Shown one piece after another: positions 37,138 to 52,909 of a stretch of DNA of 64,000 nt; position 1 is the stretch's first letter; every line of letters starts with the position of its first letter. The notes under the pieces were generated by a model that saw only the letters and a list, made by a program, of their open reading frames with translations, searched no databases and had not been told where the DNA came from. The translations under genes were made by a program, and so were the position numbers. Source of the stretch: Gemmatimonadaceae bacterium. GTDB lineage: Bacteria; Gemmatimonadota; Gemmatimonadetes; Gemmatimonadales; Gemmatimonadaceae. Location of the stretch: the NCBI GenBank assembly GCA_025934775.1, contig JAICWO010000014.1, positions 78,213 through 142,212 of the forward strand, in the 5' to 3' direction.

Positions 37138-39180
37138 TCAGCGTCCGCCGCGCGCCGCGCCGGCGGCCATTTTGTTCTTGTTGCTCGAGTCGCGCTTGGC
37201 GCGGAGCTCGAAGAGTTGATCGCGAAGCTGCGCGGCGAGCTCGAAGTCCATCGCCGCGGCGGCGTCGCGCATCTGCTGATCGAGCATCTTCTCGAGCGAC
37301 TCGGCGTCCACGATCGCGTAGCCGCGTGCCGGCTCGGCGACTTTCTTCGCATCGCGCTCGGAGCGCGCATCCGCCACGCGCGTGATGAACCGCACCTGGT
37401 CGACGCTCTTGCTCACGCTGCGCGGCGTGATGCCGTGCTCCAGGTTGTGCTGCACCTGCAGCTCGCGCCGCCGTCCGGTTTCCTCGATGCACCGCTGCAT
37501 CGAGCCGGTGATGCGGTCGGCGTAAAAGATCGCGCGGCCGTGCGCATGGCGCGCCGCGCGGCCGACGGTCTGAATGAGCGAACGGTCGCTGCGGAGGAAG
37601 CCTTCCTGATCGGCATCGAGAATGGCGACGAGCGACACCTCGGGAAGATCGAGACCTTCGCGAAGCAAGTTGATGCCGACCAGCACGTCGAATTCGCCGA
37701 GCCGGAGGCCGCGCACGATCTCCATGCGCTCGATCGCGTCGATGTCCGAGTGCATGTAGCGCACACGCACGCCGACCTGCTGCAGGTAGTCCGTGAGATC
37801 TTCGGCCATGCGCTTGGTAAGCGTCGTGACGAGCACGCGCTCTCCTCTGCGTTCTCGAATTCGAATTTCATTCAGGAGATCGTCGACCTGGCCGCGCACC
37901 GGCCGGATCTCGATCTCGGGATCGACCAAGCCCGTGGGCCGGATGATCTGCTCGACGACGACGCCTTCGGAGAGCCGCAGCTCGAGATCGCCGGGCGTCG
38001 CCGACGCGAAGATCGCGCGCGGGGTCAGCGCGAGAAACTCGTCGAACATCAGCGGCCGGTTGTCGAGCGCGCTCGGGAGCCGGAAGCCGTACTCGACGAG
38101 CGTGAGCTTGCGCGCGCGGTCGCCGTTGAACATGCCGCCGATCTGCGGGAGCGTGACGTGCGATTCGTCGACGATGACGAGGAAGTCGTCGGGGAAATAG
38201 TCGAAGAGACAGGCCGGCCGCTCGCCGGCATCGCGTCCGGACAGATGGCGCGAGTAATTCTCGATCCCGGCGCACGTCCCGATCTCGAGCATCATCTCGA
38301 TGTCGAAGTTCGTGCGCGACTCGAGCCGCTGCGCCTCGAGCAGCTTGCCCGCCGCACGGAGCTCGGCCAGTCGATCGCCCAATTCGGCGCGAATGAGCTT
38401 GACCGCGCGCTCCAGGGTCGGCCGCTCGGTGACGAAGTGCTTCGCCGGATAGATGGCCGCGCGCTCGAGCGCCGCGATCGTCTCGCCGGTGAGGACGTTG
38501 ATCTTGGTGATCCGCTCGATCTCGTTCCCCCACATCTCGACGCGGACGCCCTGCTCCTCGTAGGCCGGAAAGATCTCGACCGTGTCGCCGCGGACGCGGA
38601 ACGTGCCGCGCTCGAAGGCGACGTCGTTCCGCGAATACTGAATGCGCACGAGCGCGCGGAGGATGTCGTCGCGCTCGATCGTCTGCCCCGTGGTGAGCGT
38701 CACCATCTGCTCCCGGTATGACACCGGGTCGCCGAGGCCGTAGATTGCCGAGACGGTGGCGACGATGATCACGTCGTCGCGTTCCATCAAGCTCGATGTC
38801 GCACGCAGGCGCAGGCGATCGATATCCTCGTTGATCGACGCGTCCTTCTCGATGTAGGTGTCGGTGGTCGGAACGTAGGCTTCCGGCTGGTAATAGTCGT
38901 AGTAGGAGATGAAGTACTCGACGGCGTCGTGCGGGAAGAAGCTCTTCAACTCCCCGTAGAGCTGCGCCGCGAGCGTTTTGTTGTGCGAGAGGACGAGCGT
39001 CGGTTTGCCGTGATTCTTGATCACGTTCGCGACCGACATCGTCTTGCCGGAGCCCGTGACGCCGAGCAGCGTCTGGAATCGGTCGCCGCGATCGAGGCCG
39101 GCCGTCAGCTCGGCGATGGCTTTGGGCTGGTCGCCGGCGGGCTGGAAGGGTGCCTGGAGATCGAATTCGGCGCGCGGCAT
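37138..39180 (-). CDS. uvrB: Excinuclease ABC subunit B
   Basis: Nucleotide excision repair helicase that verifies damage. 680 residues from ATG 39180, normal length. Visible features are Walker A GVTGSGKT, the beta-hairpin [20 protein letters not shown], the helicase motif [17 protein letters not shown], the C-terminal helicase region [20 protein letters not shown], and a UVR motif ([19 protein letters not shown]) at the end. It heads the group uvrB-tsaE-tsaB-rimI. Upstream is only a 41-base divergent spacer before a plus-strand gene. Confidence 0.97.
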   Translation of the reverse strand: MPRAEFDLQAPFQPAGDQPKAIAELTAGLDRGDRFQTLLGVTGSGKTMSVANVIKNHGKPTLVLSHNKTLAAQLYGELKSFFPHDAVEYFISYYDYYQPEAYVPTTDTYIEKDASINEDIDRLRLRATSSLMERDDVIIVATVSAIYGLGDPVSYREQMVTLTTGQTIERDDILRALVRIQYSRNDVAFERGTFRVRGDTVEIFPAYEEQGVRVEMWGNEIERITKINVLTGETIAALERAAIYPAKHFVTERPTLERAVKLIRAELGDRLAELRAAGKLLEAQRLESRTNFDIEMMLEIGTCAGIENYSRHLSGRDAGERPACLFDYFPDDFLVIVDESHVTLPQIGGMFNGDRARKLTLVEYGFRLPSALDNRPLMFDEFLALTPRAIFASATPGDLELRLSEGVVVEQIIRPTGLVDPEIEIRPVRGQVDDLLNEIRIRERRGERVLVTTLTKRMAEDLTDYLQQVGVRVRYMHSDIDAIERMEIVRGLRLGEFDVLVGINLLREGLDLPEVSLVAILDADQEGFLRSDRSLIQTVGRAARHAHGRAIFYADRITGSMQRCIEETGRRRELQVQHNLEHGITPRSVSKSVDQVRFITRVADARSERDAKKVAEPARGYAIVDAESLEKMLDQQMRDAAAAMDFELAAQLRDQLFELRAKRDSSNKNKMAAGAARGGR

Positions 39181-39221
39181 GGTGGTAATATAACATCCCT
39201 CCTCGGTTTTTGTTCGGGTCA
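39181..39221. promoter_or_regulatory. Divergent spacer uvrB / membrane glycosyltransferase-like gene
   Basis: 41 bases. TATAAC at 39189-39194 is a possible -10 for the plus-strand gene, about 28 bases before its ATG. On the minus strand TATATT lies close to the uvrB ATG. No convincing -35 is visible for either. The polypurine GAGGAGGG on the minus strand (about 39197-39204) is 17 bases from the uvrB ATG, too far for a normal ribosome site. Confidence 0.3.
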
Positions 39222-41312
39222 ATGCTCGGAGCCCCTCCCCTGTCGTCAGACGCCGAAGCACCCGCCCGCCGCGCGACGCGCGGCAGCCTCGCCCTCTGGG
39301 TCGGTACGACCCTGGTGTTCGGATTGGCCGCCCTCGCCGTCGCGTTCGAGACCGCGATGCACTTCTCCGGCTCCGCCATCGACGGACCGTTCCAGTTGTA
39401 CGACGCGATGCGGCGCCTCGCGGCCGGCTTCCATCCCGGAATCGACTTCCAATACTTTCACGGACTTGGATTACCGTACGTATATTATTGGTTCTACAAG
39501 ATGCTCGGCGGTGGGCTGCCGGCGTCGGAGTTGGCGCGCGAGCTGATCACGACGGCGCTGTTTCCGCTCGTGCTGATCGGAACGTTCCGCGCATTCGAGC
39601 GCGACTGGCGCCGCGTGCTCGCGCTCACGACGGCCGCGTTCGCGCTGAGCTTCGCGCTGCATCTCGCCGGCGTGATCTACGCGCTCAACAGCATGATCGG
39701 GCTTCGCTCGGCGCTCCCGACGCTGACCCCGGCGGTGTGGTACGCCGTGCGATCGCGGCGAACGCGTGTCGCGCTGGTCGGCGCCATGATGGGCGCGTCG
39801 CTGTTCGTGAGCACCGAGCAGGGACTGGCCCTCCTCGCCGCGTTTTTTCTCGCCGGAGTGCTCGTCGTCGTTCGGGCGTCCGAACGCCGGGGTCCCCTCC
39901 TGGAGTGGGTCGCGTCGCTAGTGCTGGCCGTCGTCGTGTTGTTCGCGCTGCTCGTGATCGTTGCCGGCGTCGGAGGCGCCCGCGGCGCGCTCGCCTACAA
40001 TTTCCGGATCGTGCCGCGGGATCAGTACTGGTTCTTCGGTGCCCCGCCGAACCGGTTCGTCTCGTCGTGGCGGACGGGCCTCCAAATGCTGCTCGGTCTC
40101 TGGCAGGTCGGCCTGGTCATCCTCCTTGCCGTGCTCTACACCGTACGGCATTGGTGGGAATTCTGGCGCATGCCGGAATCGGACCTCGGCCGTCGTCGGC
40201 TGTCGCTCGGCCTACTCGCGCTGTACGGCCTGCTCTCGTGCGCGTCGCTCCTCGGCGTCTTCACCTTCGTCTACTCGCAGCCATGTTGGCGCGTGGTACT
40301 CGTGCTCACGCTGCTCGAGATTGCGGATTTCGCGACACGCTACGATCTCGAGCGCCAACGAACGGACTGGCTCGGCGTTCCGCGTGGACTTGCCACGGCA
40401 TCACTGCTGCTGACCGCCTATACCTTCGGGACGATTCCCGTGCTGCGTGTCGCTCTCATGGGCGGCGTGCGGCACATCGTGGTCGACCACGGCATGCATC
40501 ACGCCGGCTTCACGGTCGAGGGCATCTGGCCGGCCACGCTCGCGGATGCGCAGCGCGTCATCGACGCGCACCGGTCTCCGTCGGGCGCAACACCTCAGCT
40601 CTGGTCGACCTACTCGGGGTGGATCGAAGCGCGAAACGACATCTTCAATCCGTCGTTCGACTACATCATTCACGCGCTCGGTCCGGACAACCGCCAGGCG
40701 TACGTCGACCGGTTCCGATCGACCCGCCCTGTGCTCGTCCAGACGGTGCGCCCGACGTACACGCAATACGAACCTTGGCTCGAGAACGCCGACTGGGCGT
40801 GGTACGACGAGCTGCTGACTGGCTACCGGCCAATCGCGGCGACCCCGTGGTCACTGTTCTGGGAGCGACGGACGACGCCCGCCCCCGAGCCTCGCCTGAT
40901 CTACGCGGCCTCGCTGGGATCGAACACCAACCTCGTGCGCCTGCCAGCCGTCGGCGCGCAGAGAGGCCTCGATTCCGCGGGAAGTCCCGCCTTGCTGCTC
41001 GAGGTGGAGCTCGACTATGACGTCCACAACCCGCTTCACGCGCTTCCGATCATCGGTGCCACCCCGCGCTACTTGGTCGGAATCGTCGGTGCGTTGAGCA
41101 GCACGCCAGTATCGCTCGACCCGTGGGTGCACCGCGCTCGATTCCCACTGGTCGTCCAGGCGGGGCGGCCCCCGGTGCTCCTCTTCCAGACCTTCTCACT
41201 GCTTCCCGGCGCGTCGTGGACTCCGCGATCCATCCGGGTCTGGGTTCGGCCGCTCGATGCGGACACGAACCTCTGGTTTTACGATCTGCTCGGCCGCCTC
41301 CTGGGCAGGTGA
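39222..41312 (+). CDS. Polytopic membrane protein, glycosyltransferase-like (GT-C type)
   Basis: 696 residues from the ATG at 39222 (a TTG at 39210 is in frame). The N-terminal two-thirds carries about ten hydrophobic segments ([33 protein letters not shown] loops, [20 protein letters not shown]). The first extracytoplasmic loop has FYQLYD-like residues followed by [21 protein letters not shown], consistent with a GT-C fold acting on lipid-linked sugars. The C-terminal ~250 residues look soluble and beta-rich. Followed after 32 bases by the GT9-GT-C fusion gene. Family inference only; the substrate is unknown. Confidence 0.65.
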   Translation: MLGAPPLSSDAEAPARRATRGSLALWVGTTLVFGLAALAVAFETAMHFSGSAIDGPFQLYDAMRRLAAGFHPGIDFQYFHGLGLPYVYYWFYKMLGGGLPASELARELITTALFPLVLIGTFRAFERDWRRVLALTTAAFALSFALHLAGVIYALNSMIGLRSALPTLTPAVWYAVRSRRTRVALVGAMMGASLFVSTEQGLALLAAFFLAGVLVVVRASERRGPLLEWVASLVLAVVVLFALLVIVAGVGGARGALAYNFRIVPRDQYWFFGAPPNRFVSSWRTGLQMLLGLWQVGLVILLAVLYTVRHWWEFWRMPESDLGRRRLSLGLLALYGLLSCASLLGVFTFVYSQPCWRVVLVLTLLEIADFATRYDLERQRTDWLGVPRGLATASLLLTAYTFGTIPVLRVALMGGVRHIVVDHGMHHAGFTVEGIWPATLADAQRVIDAHRSPSGATPQLWSTYSGWIEARNDIFNPSFDYIIHALGPDNRQAYVDRFRSTRPVLVQTVRPTYTQYEPWLENADWAWYDELLTGYRPIAATPWSLFWERRTTPAPEPRLIYAASLGSNTNLVRLPAVGAQRGLDSAGSPALLLEVELDYDVHNPLHALPIIGATPRYLVGIVGALSSTPVSLDPWVHRARFPLVVQAGRPPVLLFQTFSLLPGASWTPRSIRVWVRPLDADTNLWFYDLLGRLLGR

Positions 41313-41344
41313 TACTTCGGTCGCCCTGCAGCCGTCCTATCGAT

Positions 41345-44287
41345 ATGGACATCAGGGCGCAGCGAAAAGCGGACAACTACGTCGGCCGACTCGGAATCGC
41401 CGTACTCCGTCCGCTCGCCATGGTGTTGGGTGCACTCCTGCGCCGCGATCACGAGCTCACCGTCGGCGACGAGGTTGTGTGGGTCAAGCTGCTCGGCGGC
41501 GGAAGTCTGCTCATCGCGATGCCGATGCTGTTGGGCTTTCGCCGCGCCCATCCAACGACGCGGATGGTGCTGATCACCACGCCGGCGGTAAAGCCGTTCG
41601 CCGAGTTGATGGGTGTCTTCGACGAATACCGACTCATCGACAACCGCGGCCTGACGCGCCTCTTCGCGACATCGCTGCTCGCACTGATGAAGACGTTCCG
41701 AGCGGATTGTATCGTCGACCTCGAGGTGCACAGCCGCCTGACCACCGTGTTCACGACGCTGACCATGGCGCGCAACCGGGTCAGCTTCTGGTTGGAAGAC
41801 ATTTTCTGGCGCCGCGGTCTCGCATCGCATCTCGTCTTCTTCAATCGCGCATCGGGGAGCTTCCATTTCTACGACCGCATCGCCGAGCTGTTCGGCGTCG
41901 AGATCGCGGACCGCGAGCCCTGCCGCGAGTCGATGCTGGCCGCGTGCCGCATCGCCGAAGACGTCCCGAGCGTTCACGGGCAGGTGTGTGTCGGGTTCGC
42001 ATGCTCCGACCTCGCGCACGAGCGGATGCTCACGACCGCGCAGTGGATCGCGGTGTTTCGCGCCAATCTTCGCCCTGAGCACCACCGCTTCCTTCTGCTT
42101 GGCGGGGCCGCCGACCGAGGGACGGCCGACGAGCTCGTGGCCGCGCTTCGGCCGCACTTTCCGGATCTCGCATTTCGGAATTGTTGCGGCGAGACGTCGC
42201 TCGCCGGCTCGACCGCTCTTCTCGCGGAGTCGCCCGAGTTCTGGGGGATCGATTCCGGCCTCCTGCACATCGCGCGTACCCTGGGGCTGCGCACGGTCTC
42301 CTACTGGGGTCCGACGGATCCGTCCACGCTGCTGCGCGACACGTGGCAGCTGGACGAGACGACGCACTACCGAAAGATCGCGTGCTCGCCGTGCGTTCAC
42401 ACGAGCGAGCAAGCGCCTTGCCACGGTGACAATCGTTGTATTCAAGGACTCTTCAATCCCATGTCATCTCCGATCAACTGGACGCCAATGGAGCACCCGC
42501 CCGCGCGCGAGGGACATCGCGAACACGTCCGCCGGCTGTTCGCCGCCGCGTGGCGCAACGTCGGGTTTCTGTGCGTGGCCGGCGTGCTGCTGTATTGCGT
42601 GGTCCATGCGTTCGATCCGCCGCGCCTGAACTGGGGCGATTCGGCATCGGACTACAACGTGATGACATCCGGACGCAATTTTCAGAAGTACGGATTCTTG
42701 AAACTCCGGTTCACGCCGTTCGTGCTCGACCCCGCGGTGATGACGCCGGCCGACGGCTGGGCGATGTACACGCATTATCCGCAGCTTCCCGATCTCATGA
42801 ACGGGGTGCTGCGCACGGCATTCGGCCTCTCGACGCTCGTGCAGTTCCGGTTCGTCGCGCTGGGCTTCTCGTTCGTCGCGTTGTTCTTCGTGTACCAATT
42901 GCTTCGCGCGTATTGGAGTCGCCAGACCGCGCAGATGGCGCTCGCGCTGTGGGTCACGAATCCGTTGTGGATTCAACATGCCGACTACCTGCATCATGCG
43001 CCGTACGCAGCGTTCTTCGGATTTGGCGGGTTGTATTTCCTCGTGCGATATCTGCGCGGCGACGGACGGAAGCGATTCTTCCTCGCCTCGGCGGTGTTCG
43101 TGTTTTTCACGTTCCTCGCATCATACGATTTTTGGATCTTCGAGCCGTTGCTCATCGCGACGGTGACATTCGCGCACTATCGACGCGTGAGCTGGCCGGC
43201 GGTCCGCGTATTGGGGATCCTCGCCGGATGCACCCTCCTCGCGTTGTGCCTCAAGTGGTCGACGAACATCTGGGCGCTCGGCGGCGTGCACGGGTGGCTG
43301 GCCGATCTCAGGTATCAGATGGTGGAGCGCGGGACGAACGAGCTGGTCAAGGTGGACTACCAGCAAGGCATCTGGGCGACGCTCACCGGGCGCGTCGAGC
43401 GATTCTTCACGCTCGCCCTCTTCCCGATCACCCTGTTTTGGGCAGTACTGCCATTCATCCGCGCCCGAGTCGATCATCTCCCGGAGAGCGTGAAGCGAAT
43501 TGCCAATCCGCTACCGGTGCTCATCGCCGCGCTGCCATTTCTGATGCTCTTCGTCGAGTTGTGGGTCGGCCAGTACTATCCCACGCTGCTGATCCTTCCG
43601 TTCTACGCCATTGGCTCGGCCGGCGTCATCGCCATCCTGCTCGAGCTCGAACTTCCGGTGGCGAGATTCGCTGGTGCCGCGCTTTTCGCCGCCGTCCTGT
43701 TCAGTTCGATCGATGAGGACGCGACATTCAAGAAGGCATTCTTCGATCGCAGCGCGATCCAATCATTGAAGGCCGAGCTCGACCGCGTCGCGCAACCGGG
43801 GCAGCAGATTCTGACCGATCACGTCTTCGACGCGGCTTACCGCTATTACTTCGATCACAACACCGTCGCATTGATCTTGAATCCGCCGCCGCGGTTCCCG
43901 ACTGCGATCCAGTACTACACCGATGCACGCCGGCCCCATATCGCGCCCGCGAGCGGCGCGCTGTACGTACAGCACAAGCACCTGTCCGAAGAGATGTACG
44001 ACAAGGGCTATTACTACATCCTCGGGCGGACGGGGTTTTGGCAGCCGTGGGCGAATCCCGAGCGCTACCATCAGGCGCTCGACGGGTACATCCGGCACGC
44101 GGATTCGGCGCTGACGAGAGTGGTGATCGCGGCTGGCGGCCAAAAAATCGCCGACACCGATTTCTACACGCTCTGGCGCATCCCGCCTGAGATCGGCGGC
44201 GTGGTGATCAGCCCGACCAGACCGTCCGGCGGATTAGGCGTCGCGCCGGCGAAACACGAAACCCATCTCGCCGAAGTTAAACCGTAG
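41345..44287 (+). CDS. GT9 glycosyltransferase fused to a polytopic GT-C-type domain
   Basis: 980 residues in one uninterrupted frame. Residues 1-372 resemble GT9 (heptosyltransferase-type) enzymes: EVVWVKLLGGGSLLIAMPML, GIDSGLLHIARTLGLRTVSY with GPTDP, and a Cys set CSPCVHTSEQAPCHGDNRC. From an internal ATG (42461, residue 373) onward the protein is a multi-spanning membrane glycosyltransferase-like domain (about 400-800: NWGDSASDYNVMTSGRN, THYPQLPDLMNGVLR) and a soluble tail. No stop separates the parts. The start ATG follows the previous stop by 32 bases. Its 3' end overlaps the opposite methyltransferase gene by 54 bases. Confidence 0.7.
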   Translation: MDIRAQRKADNYVGRLGIAVLRPLAMVLGALLRRDHELTVGDEVVWVKLLGGGSLLIAMPMLLGFRRAHPTTRMVLITTPAVKPFAELMGVFDEYRLIDNRGLTRLFATSLLALMKTFRADCIVDLEVHSRLTTVFTTLTMARNRVSFWLEDIFWRRGLASHLVFFNRASGSFHFYDRIAELFGVEIADREPCRESMLAACRIAEDVPSVHGQVCVGFACSDLAHERMLTTAQWIAVFRANLRPEHHRFLLLGGAADRGTADELVAALRPHFPDLAFRNCCGETSLAGSTALLAESPEFWGIDSGLLHIARTLGLRTVSYWGPTDPSTLLRDTWQLDETTHYRKIACSPCVHTSEQAPCHGDNRCIQGLFNPMSSPINWTPMEHPPAREGHREHVRRLFAAAWRNVGFLCVAGVLLYCVVHAFDPPRLNWGDSASDYNVMTSGRNFQKYGFLKLRFTPFVLDPAVMTPADGWAMYTHYPQLPDLMNGVLRTAFGLSTLVQFRFVALGFSFVALFFVYQLLRAYWSRQTAQMALALWVTNPLWIQHADYLHHAPYAAFFGFGGLYFLVRYLRGDGRKRFFLASAVFVFFTFLASYDFWIFEPLLIATVTFAHYRRVSWPAVRVLGILAGCTLLALCLKWSTNIWALGGVHGWLADLRYQMVERGTNELVKVDYQQGIWATLTGRVERFFTLALFPITLFWAVLPFIRARVDHLPESVKRIANPLPVLIAALPFLMLFVELWVGQYYPTLLILPFYAIGSAGVIAILLELELPVARFAGAALFAAVLFSSIDEDATFKKAFFDRSAIQSLKAELDRVAQPGQQILTDHVFDAAYRYYFDHNTVALILNPPPRFPTAIQYYTDARRPHIAPASGALYVQHKHLSEEMYDKGYYYILGRTGFWQPWANPERYHQALDGYIRHADSALTRVVIAAGGQKIADTDFYTLWRIPPEIGGVVISPTRPSGGLGVAPAKHETHLAEVKP

Positions 44288-45052
44288 CGCGAGCGAGAAG
44301 CCGCCGAGGAATTTCTTCACCGACGGCGGCGCGCCGAACTTGTGCAGGAAGTGCGCGACCACCATCTGCGGCGATACGAACTTGAGCGGATAGAACTCTC
44401 GCTCGGCCACGAAGCCGCGGCGCCGCATGAAGTCCAGCACACCGGCGCGCGACCACTGAAATTGGTGATCCGGCAGCTTGTGCGGCCAAAGCCGCCCGAG
44501 CAGCCGCTGCGAGAACGAGTCGCCGCGCGGCAGCACCATGAGAATTTGCGAATTCGGCGCGCTGTTCCGAAGCATCCAATCGAGAAACGCCGCCGGGTCG
44601 GGGATGTGCTCGAAGCTGTCCTGAAACACCCAGAGATCGATCGGCGCGTCGAGTCGCGGCGGAAGCCGAAACACCGACAGCAGCTCCGCGCGCACGCCGG
44701 ACACGCGCACGCGTTCGATCGCGGCGTCGTTCGCCTCGAGACCCACGACGGACGCCGCGCGCTCGGCCAGCACGGGGAGGCACGAGCCTCCGCCAAAGCC
44801 GACCTCGCAGGCGCGCTTCCCCTCCAGCGCGATGCCGCCCCGCCGCAGCCAGTCGCGCAGCGTCCGAGCCTTCAGCGCACCAACGCGCGGGTCGTAGTGC
44901 CCGCGCTGCTCGGGATAGCCCGCATCGTACGGGACGATCTCGCCGAGCGAGTCGACGTCCCAGTAGGATCCGCACGTTGCGCAGACGCGGCGAAAGGCGC
45001 GCGAGCGAGCGTTCGCGTCGGGGTGCTCGCAGAGGAAGGCCGGTGTCGTCAT
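44234..45052 (-). CDS. Class I SAM-dependent methyltransferase with N-terminal Cys cluster
   Basis: 272 residues from the ATG at 45052. A Cys set C8, C24 and C27 in the N-terminus suggests a small metal-binding region. The SAM-binding motif I is ACEVGFGGGSCLPVLAERA, followed by VVGLEANDAAIER. DLWVFQDSFEHIPDPAAFLD is the usual motif IV region of methyltransferases that act near polysaccharide loci. The tail (HKFGAPPSVKKFLGGFSLAL) is hydrophobic. The 3' end overlaps the convergent glycosyltransferase gene (44234-44287). The substrate is unknown; neighbours suggest sugar or lipid modification. Confidence 0.83.
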   Translation of the reverse strand: MTTPAFLCEHPDANARSRAFRRVCATCGSYWDVDSLGEIVPYDAGYPEQRGHYDPRVGALKARTLRDWLRRGGIALEGKRACEVGFGGGSCLPVLAERAASVVGLEANDAAIERVRVSGVRAELLSVFRLPPRLDAPIDLWVFQDSFEHIPDPAAFLDWMLRNSAPNSQILMVLPRGDSFSQRLLGRLWPHKLPDHQFQWSRAGVLDFMRRRGFVAEREFYPLKFVSPQMVVAHFLHKFGAPPSVKKFLGGFSLALRFNFGEMGFVFRRRDA

Positions 45053-45084
45053 CCTTTGCAGACGAGCGACGCCGGGCCCGCGTC

Positions 45085-47274
<2,190 letters not shown>

Positions 47275-47413
47275 GGGACGAGCCCGTATCGCCGCCTGTC
47301 ACGGCGGCCGCATACCGAGCTCGATGCAGAGACGGTACCGGACGAGCCTCGTGTGATGGTACCCCGGAATGATACAGACGGCGGCGTGCGCCGGACCAGC
47401 CGTGGCGCGCGGT
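47275..47413 (-). other. Gap upstream of rel
   Basis: 139 bases between the radC stop and the rel start. It contains a 6-bp inverted repeat GCCGCC/GGCGGC (47291-47296 and 47303-47308) without a U tract, two GGTACC palindromes (about 47328-47363 region), and a weak TATCAT -10-like box (47369-47374 region) for rel. No ORF or RNA gene is visible. Confidence 0.3.
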
Positions 47414-48160
47414 CTACAAGAGCCCGGCCTCCGCGAAACTCGCGTAGCGCCCGCGCCCGATGATCACGTGGTCGTGTACCGGGATGTCGAGCAGCCGGCC
47501 CGCCGCGACGAGCTGCTCCGTGACGGTCCGGTCGTCCGCCGAGGGCGACGGATCGCCGCTCGGATGGTTGTGCACGAGCACCACGGCGGCCGCACTCTCG
47601 GCGATCGCTTCGCGAAAGACTTCGCGCGGGTGCACTAATGAGGAATTGAGAATCCCCCGCGTGACGGTGATATCGCGCTCCAGCCGATGCTGCGCGTCGA
47701 GCACCGCGACGTGGAACTCCTCGACGGGCAGATCTTCCATCCGCGGCGCAAAGTAGTCCACCACGTCGCGCGGCGAGCGGATCGGCACGCCATCCTGCCG
47801 GCCCTCGGCCGCCATCCGCCGCCCCAGCTCGAGCGCGGCGTGAATCGCGACCGCGCGAGCCATCCCGACGCCTTCGACCGACGTCAGCGCGGCGACGGGT
47901 TGCCGAGCGATCCACCGGAGCGCCCCGCCCGCCTCCACGAGCACCGATTGCCCGATCTGAATCGCCGAGCGGCCGGAGCTGCCCGAGCCAAGGAGAATCG
48001 CCAGCAGCTCCGCCGTGCTGAGCGACGGTGCGCCCAGGTCGACGAGACGCTCTCGCGGCCGCTCCGAACGCGGCAGCTCTCGAATGGTCAACACTTTCGG
48101 TAACGCCAGACCAGACACGAACAGCCCCCGGGAATTGAGTATCCCGGAGGCTGCACGCAT
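47414..48160 (-). CDS. radC: JAMM/MPN+ domain protein RadC
   Basis: 248 residues from the ATG at 48160; a GTG at 48118 is a possible alternative and gives 234, closer to the usual length. A helix-hairpin-helix region (ALTSVEGVGMARAVAIHAAL) precedes the JAMM metalloprotease-like domain with HNHPSGDPSPSADD. RadC is widespread, but its biochemical role is still debated. Downstream of secA by 40 bases and upstream of rel in the same direction. A short inverted repeat CCGGGA/TCCCGG lies at about 48129-48148 near the start. Confidence 0.93.
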   Translation of the reverse strand: MRAASGILNSRGLFVSGLALPKVLTIRELPRSERPRERLVDLGAPSLSTAELLAILLGSGSSGRSAIQIGQSVLVEAGGALRWIARQPVAALTSVEGVGMARAVAIHAALELGRRMAAEGRQDGVPIRSPRDVVDYFAPRMEDLPVEEFHVAVLDAQHRLERDITVTRGILNSSLVHPREVFREAIAESAAAVVLVHNHPSGDPSPSADDRTVTEQLVAAGRLLDIPVHDHVIIGRGRYASFAEAGLL

Positions 48161-48200
48161 AGACGCCCAACAGCACCATCAATTCAACGCGCGCGACGTC

Positions 48201-51488
<3,288 letters not shown>

Positions 51489-51497
51489 TCTGGTCCC

Positions 51498-52076
51498 CTA
51501 ACGAACCCGATAGAGCCGCTCCGCGGCGATGAAGCCGGCCACGGAATCCGGCACGAACCCTCGTATCGATTTTCCTTCGTGCACCCGCCGGCGGATCTCG
51601 GTGGAGGACACGTCGATCCGCCGCGTCGCGAGCGGCCGCCACGTGCCCGGCAGTCCGCCGAGCACCGGTGCCTCGCCGCTCCGTTCGAGCACTACGATGG
51701 TCGCGAGCTCGGCGATTCGTTCCGGCTGCCGCCACTTGGCGAACGAGGACGGCACGTCGGCGCCGACGAGCAAAAACAGCTCGGCCGCGGGCCATTGACT
51801 GGCCAGGGCCGATAGTGTGTCAACCGTGTAAGATAACCCGCCTCGCTCGATTTCGATCGCGCTCACGTCGAAGCGCGGATCGTCGGCGGCGAGCAGTTGC
51901 ACCATCGCGAGCCGCTGTTCCGGCGTCGCGCCCGCCTGCCCGGCCTTGAAGGGCTGGATGGCCGTCGGCACGAAGATCAGGCGATCGAGCGCCAGCGATT
52001 CGAACGCGTCGCTCGCGGCCAGCAGGTGCCCGACGTGGGGGGGATCGAAGCTCCCCCCGAGGAGCCCGATCCGCAC
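51498..52076 (-). CDS. nadD: Nicotinate-nucleotide adenylyltransferase
   Basis: NAD synthesis, transferring AMP to nicotinate mononucleotide. 192 residues. MRIGLLGGSFDPPHVGHLLA carries the nucleotidyl transferase motif (GGSFDPPHxGH). VSSTEIRRRVHEGKSIRGFV is the C-terminal ISSTxIR motif. It follows the bamD stop by three bases and precedes secA. Confidence 0.96.
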   Translation of the reverse strand: MRIGLLGGSFDPPHVGHLLAASDAFESLALDRLIFVPTAIQPFKAGQAGATPEQRLAMVQLLAADDPRFDVSAIEIERGGLSYTVDTLSALASQWPAAELFLLVGADVPSSFAKWRQPERIAELATIVVLERSGEAPVLGGLPGTWRPLATRRIDVSSTEIRRRVHEGKSIRGFVPDSVAGFIAAERLYRVR

Positions 52077-52079
52077 GGA

Positions 52080-52880
52080 TCAGGATGTCGGAGGTTTGGA
52101 CGGCGGCGGCGGCGTCGAATCCGCCTTGACGGCCGTGACGGGCACGTCCCGGCAGACGTCCAGCACGTCGCGGTCGCCCGGGTACTTCTGCTTGAGCTGC
52201 GCGCACATGTCCTGTGCGTCGGCCTTGTAATTGATCTTCTTGAACGACTCGACGAGCTTCACGCCGGCCTGCTTCGCCGTCGGCGACGTCGCGTACTTCG
52301 CGAGTACGTCCTGGAAGTAGATGTTCGCGCAGTCGTAGCACTTGCGGCGCAGATAGTACATGCCGGCGATGAAGTCCTTTTCGGCGAACATGTTTTCGAG
52401 ATCGCCAATTTCCTTCTGCGCCACCGGAACGAGCGGCGACGTGGGATAGAGGCCGATCAGCGTCTGATACGACGCCAGCGCCGTCTCACCGTACGTGGGA
52501 TCGAGCGACGGCTTGCGCCAGAGCTTCTTGTACGATCGCGCGGCTTCGAGCCCCGCGTCATCGGCCAGCGAGTCTTCCGGAAACGACTCCACCAGACGGC
52601 TGAAGCTCTGCGCGGCGAGCAAGTACTCGCCCAGATGCTGGTGCGCCGACGCCAGATACCAGTAGGACCGCGGCAGCAGCGTGTCGCGCGCCGGAAGATC
52701 GGTCGTGAGCTTCTCGAAGCCCGTGACCGCGTTGTCCCAGTGATGCCCCTGATATTCGTGGAACGAGGCGGAGTAGAGCGCCTCGTTAGTGGTCAGTTTC
52801 TTGAGCTGGAACTCCGGCCGGCACGCCGCGACCGCTGCCAGGGCGAGCGTCGCGGCGAGTCTCCAGGATCTACAGTGCAT
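52080..52880 (-). CDS. bamD: Outer-membrane assembly lipoprotein BamD-like
   Basis: 266 residues from ATG 52880. A lipoprotein signal ends LAAVAAC, followed by five TPR-like units (ALYSASFHEYQGHHWDNAVT, YWYLASAHQHLGEYLLAAQS, GETALASYQTLIGLYPTSPL, AEKDFIAGMYYLRRKCYDCA). This is the BamD/YfiO plan. The C-terminal tail is Pro- and Lys-rich. The frame continues upstream to 53105 but that part overlaps the adjacent uxs gene's end. BamA is not in the window. Confidence 0.87.
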   Translation of the reverse strand: MHCRSWRLAATLALAAVAACRPEFQLKKLTTNEALYSASFHEYQGHHWDNAVTGFEKLTTDLPARDTLLPRSYWYLASAHQHLGEYLLAAQSFSRLVESFPEDSLADDAGLEAARSYKKLWRKPSLDPTYGETALASYQTLIGLYPTSPLVPVAQKEIGDLENMFAEKDFIAGMYYLRRKCYDCANIYFQDVLAKYATSPTAKQAGVKLVESFKKINYKADAQDMCAQLKQKYPGDRDVLDVCRDVPVTAVKADSTPPPPSKPPTS

Positions 52881-52909
52881 ATCGGGGTGGTACCCGGAAC
52901 GTGAGCATC

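Noticed and set aside
36682..38721. 679-residue plus-strand frame over uvrB and tsaE
   Set aside because: It is the complement of uvrB/tsaE with no recognisable domain and a composition that mirrors the real genes.
39210..39221. TTG start for the GT-C-like gene and extended uvrB N-terminus
   Set aside because: ATG at 39222 and ATG at 39180 fit better. The extra residues show no family match.
47291..47308. GC hairpin upstream of rel considered as terminator
   Set aside because: Short stem, no U tract, and it lies in the rel leader and not at a gene end.
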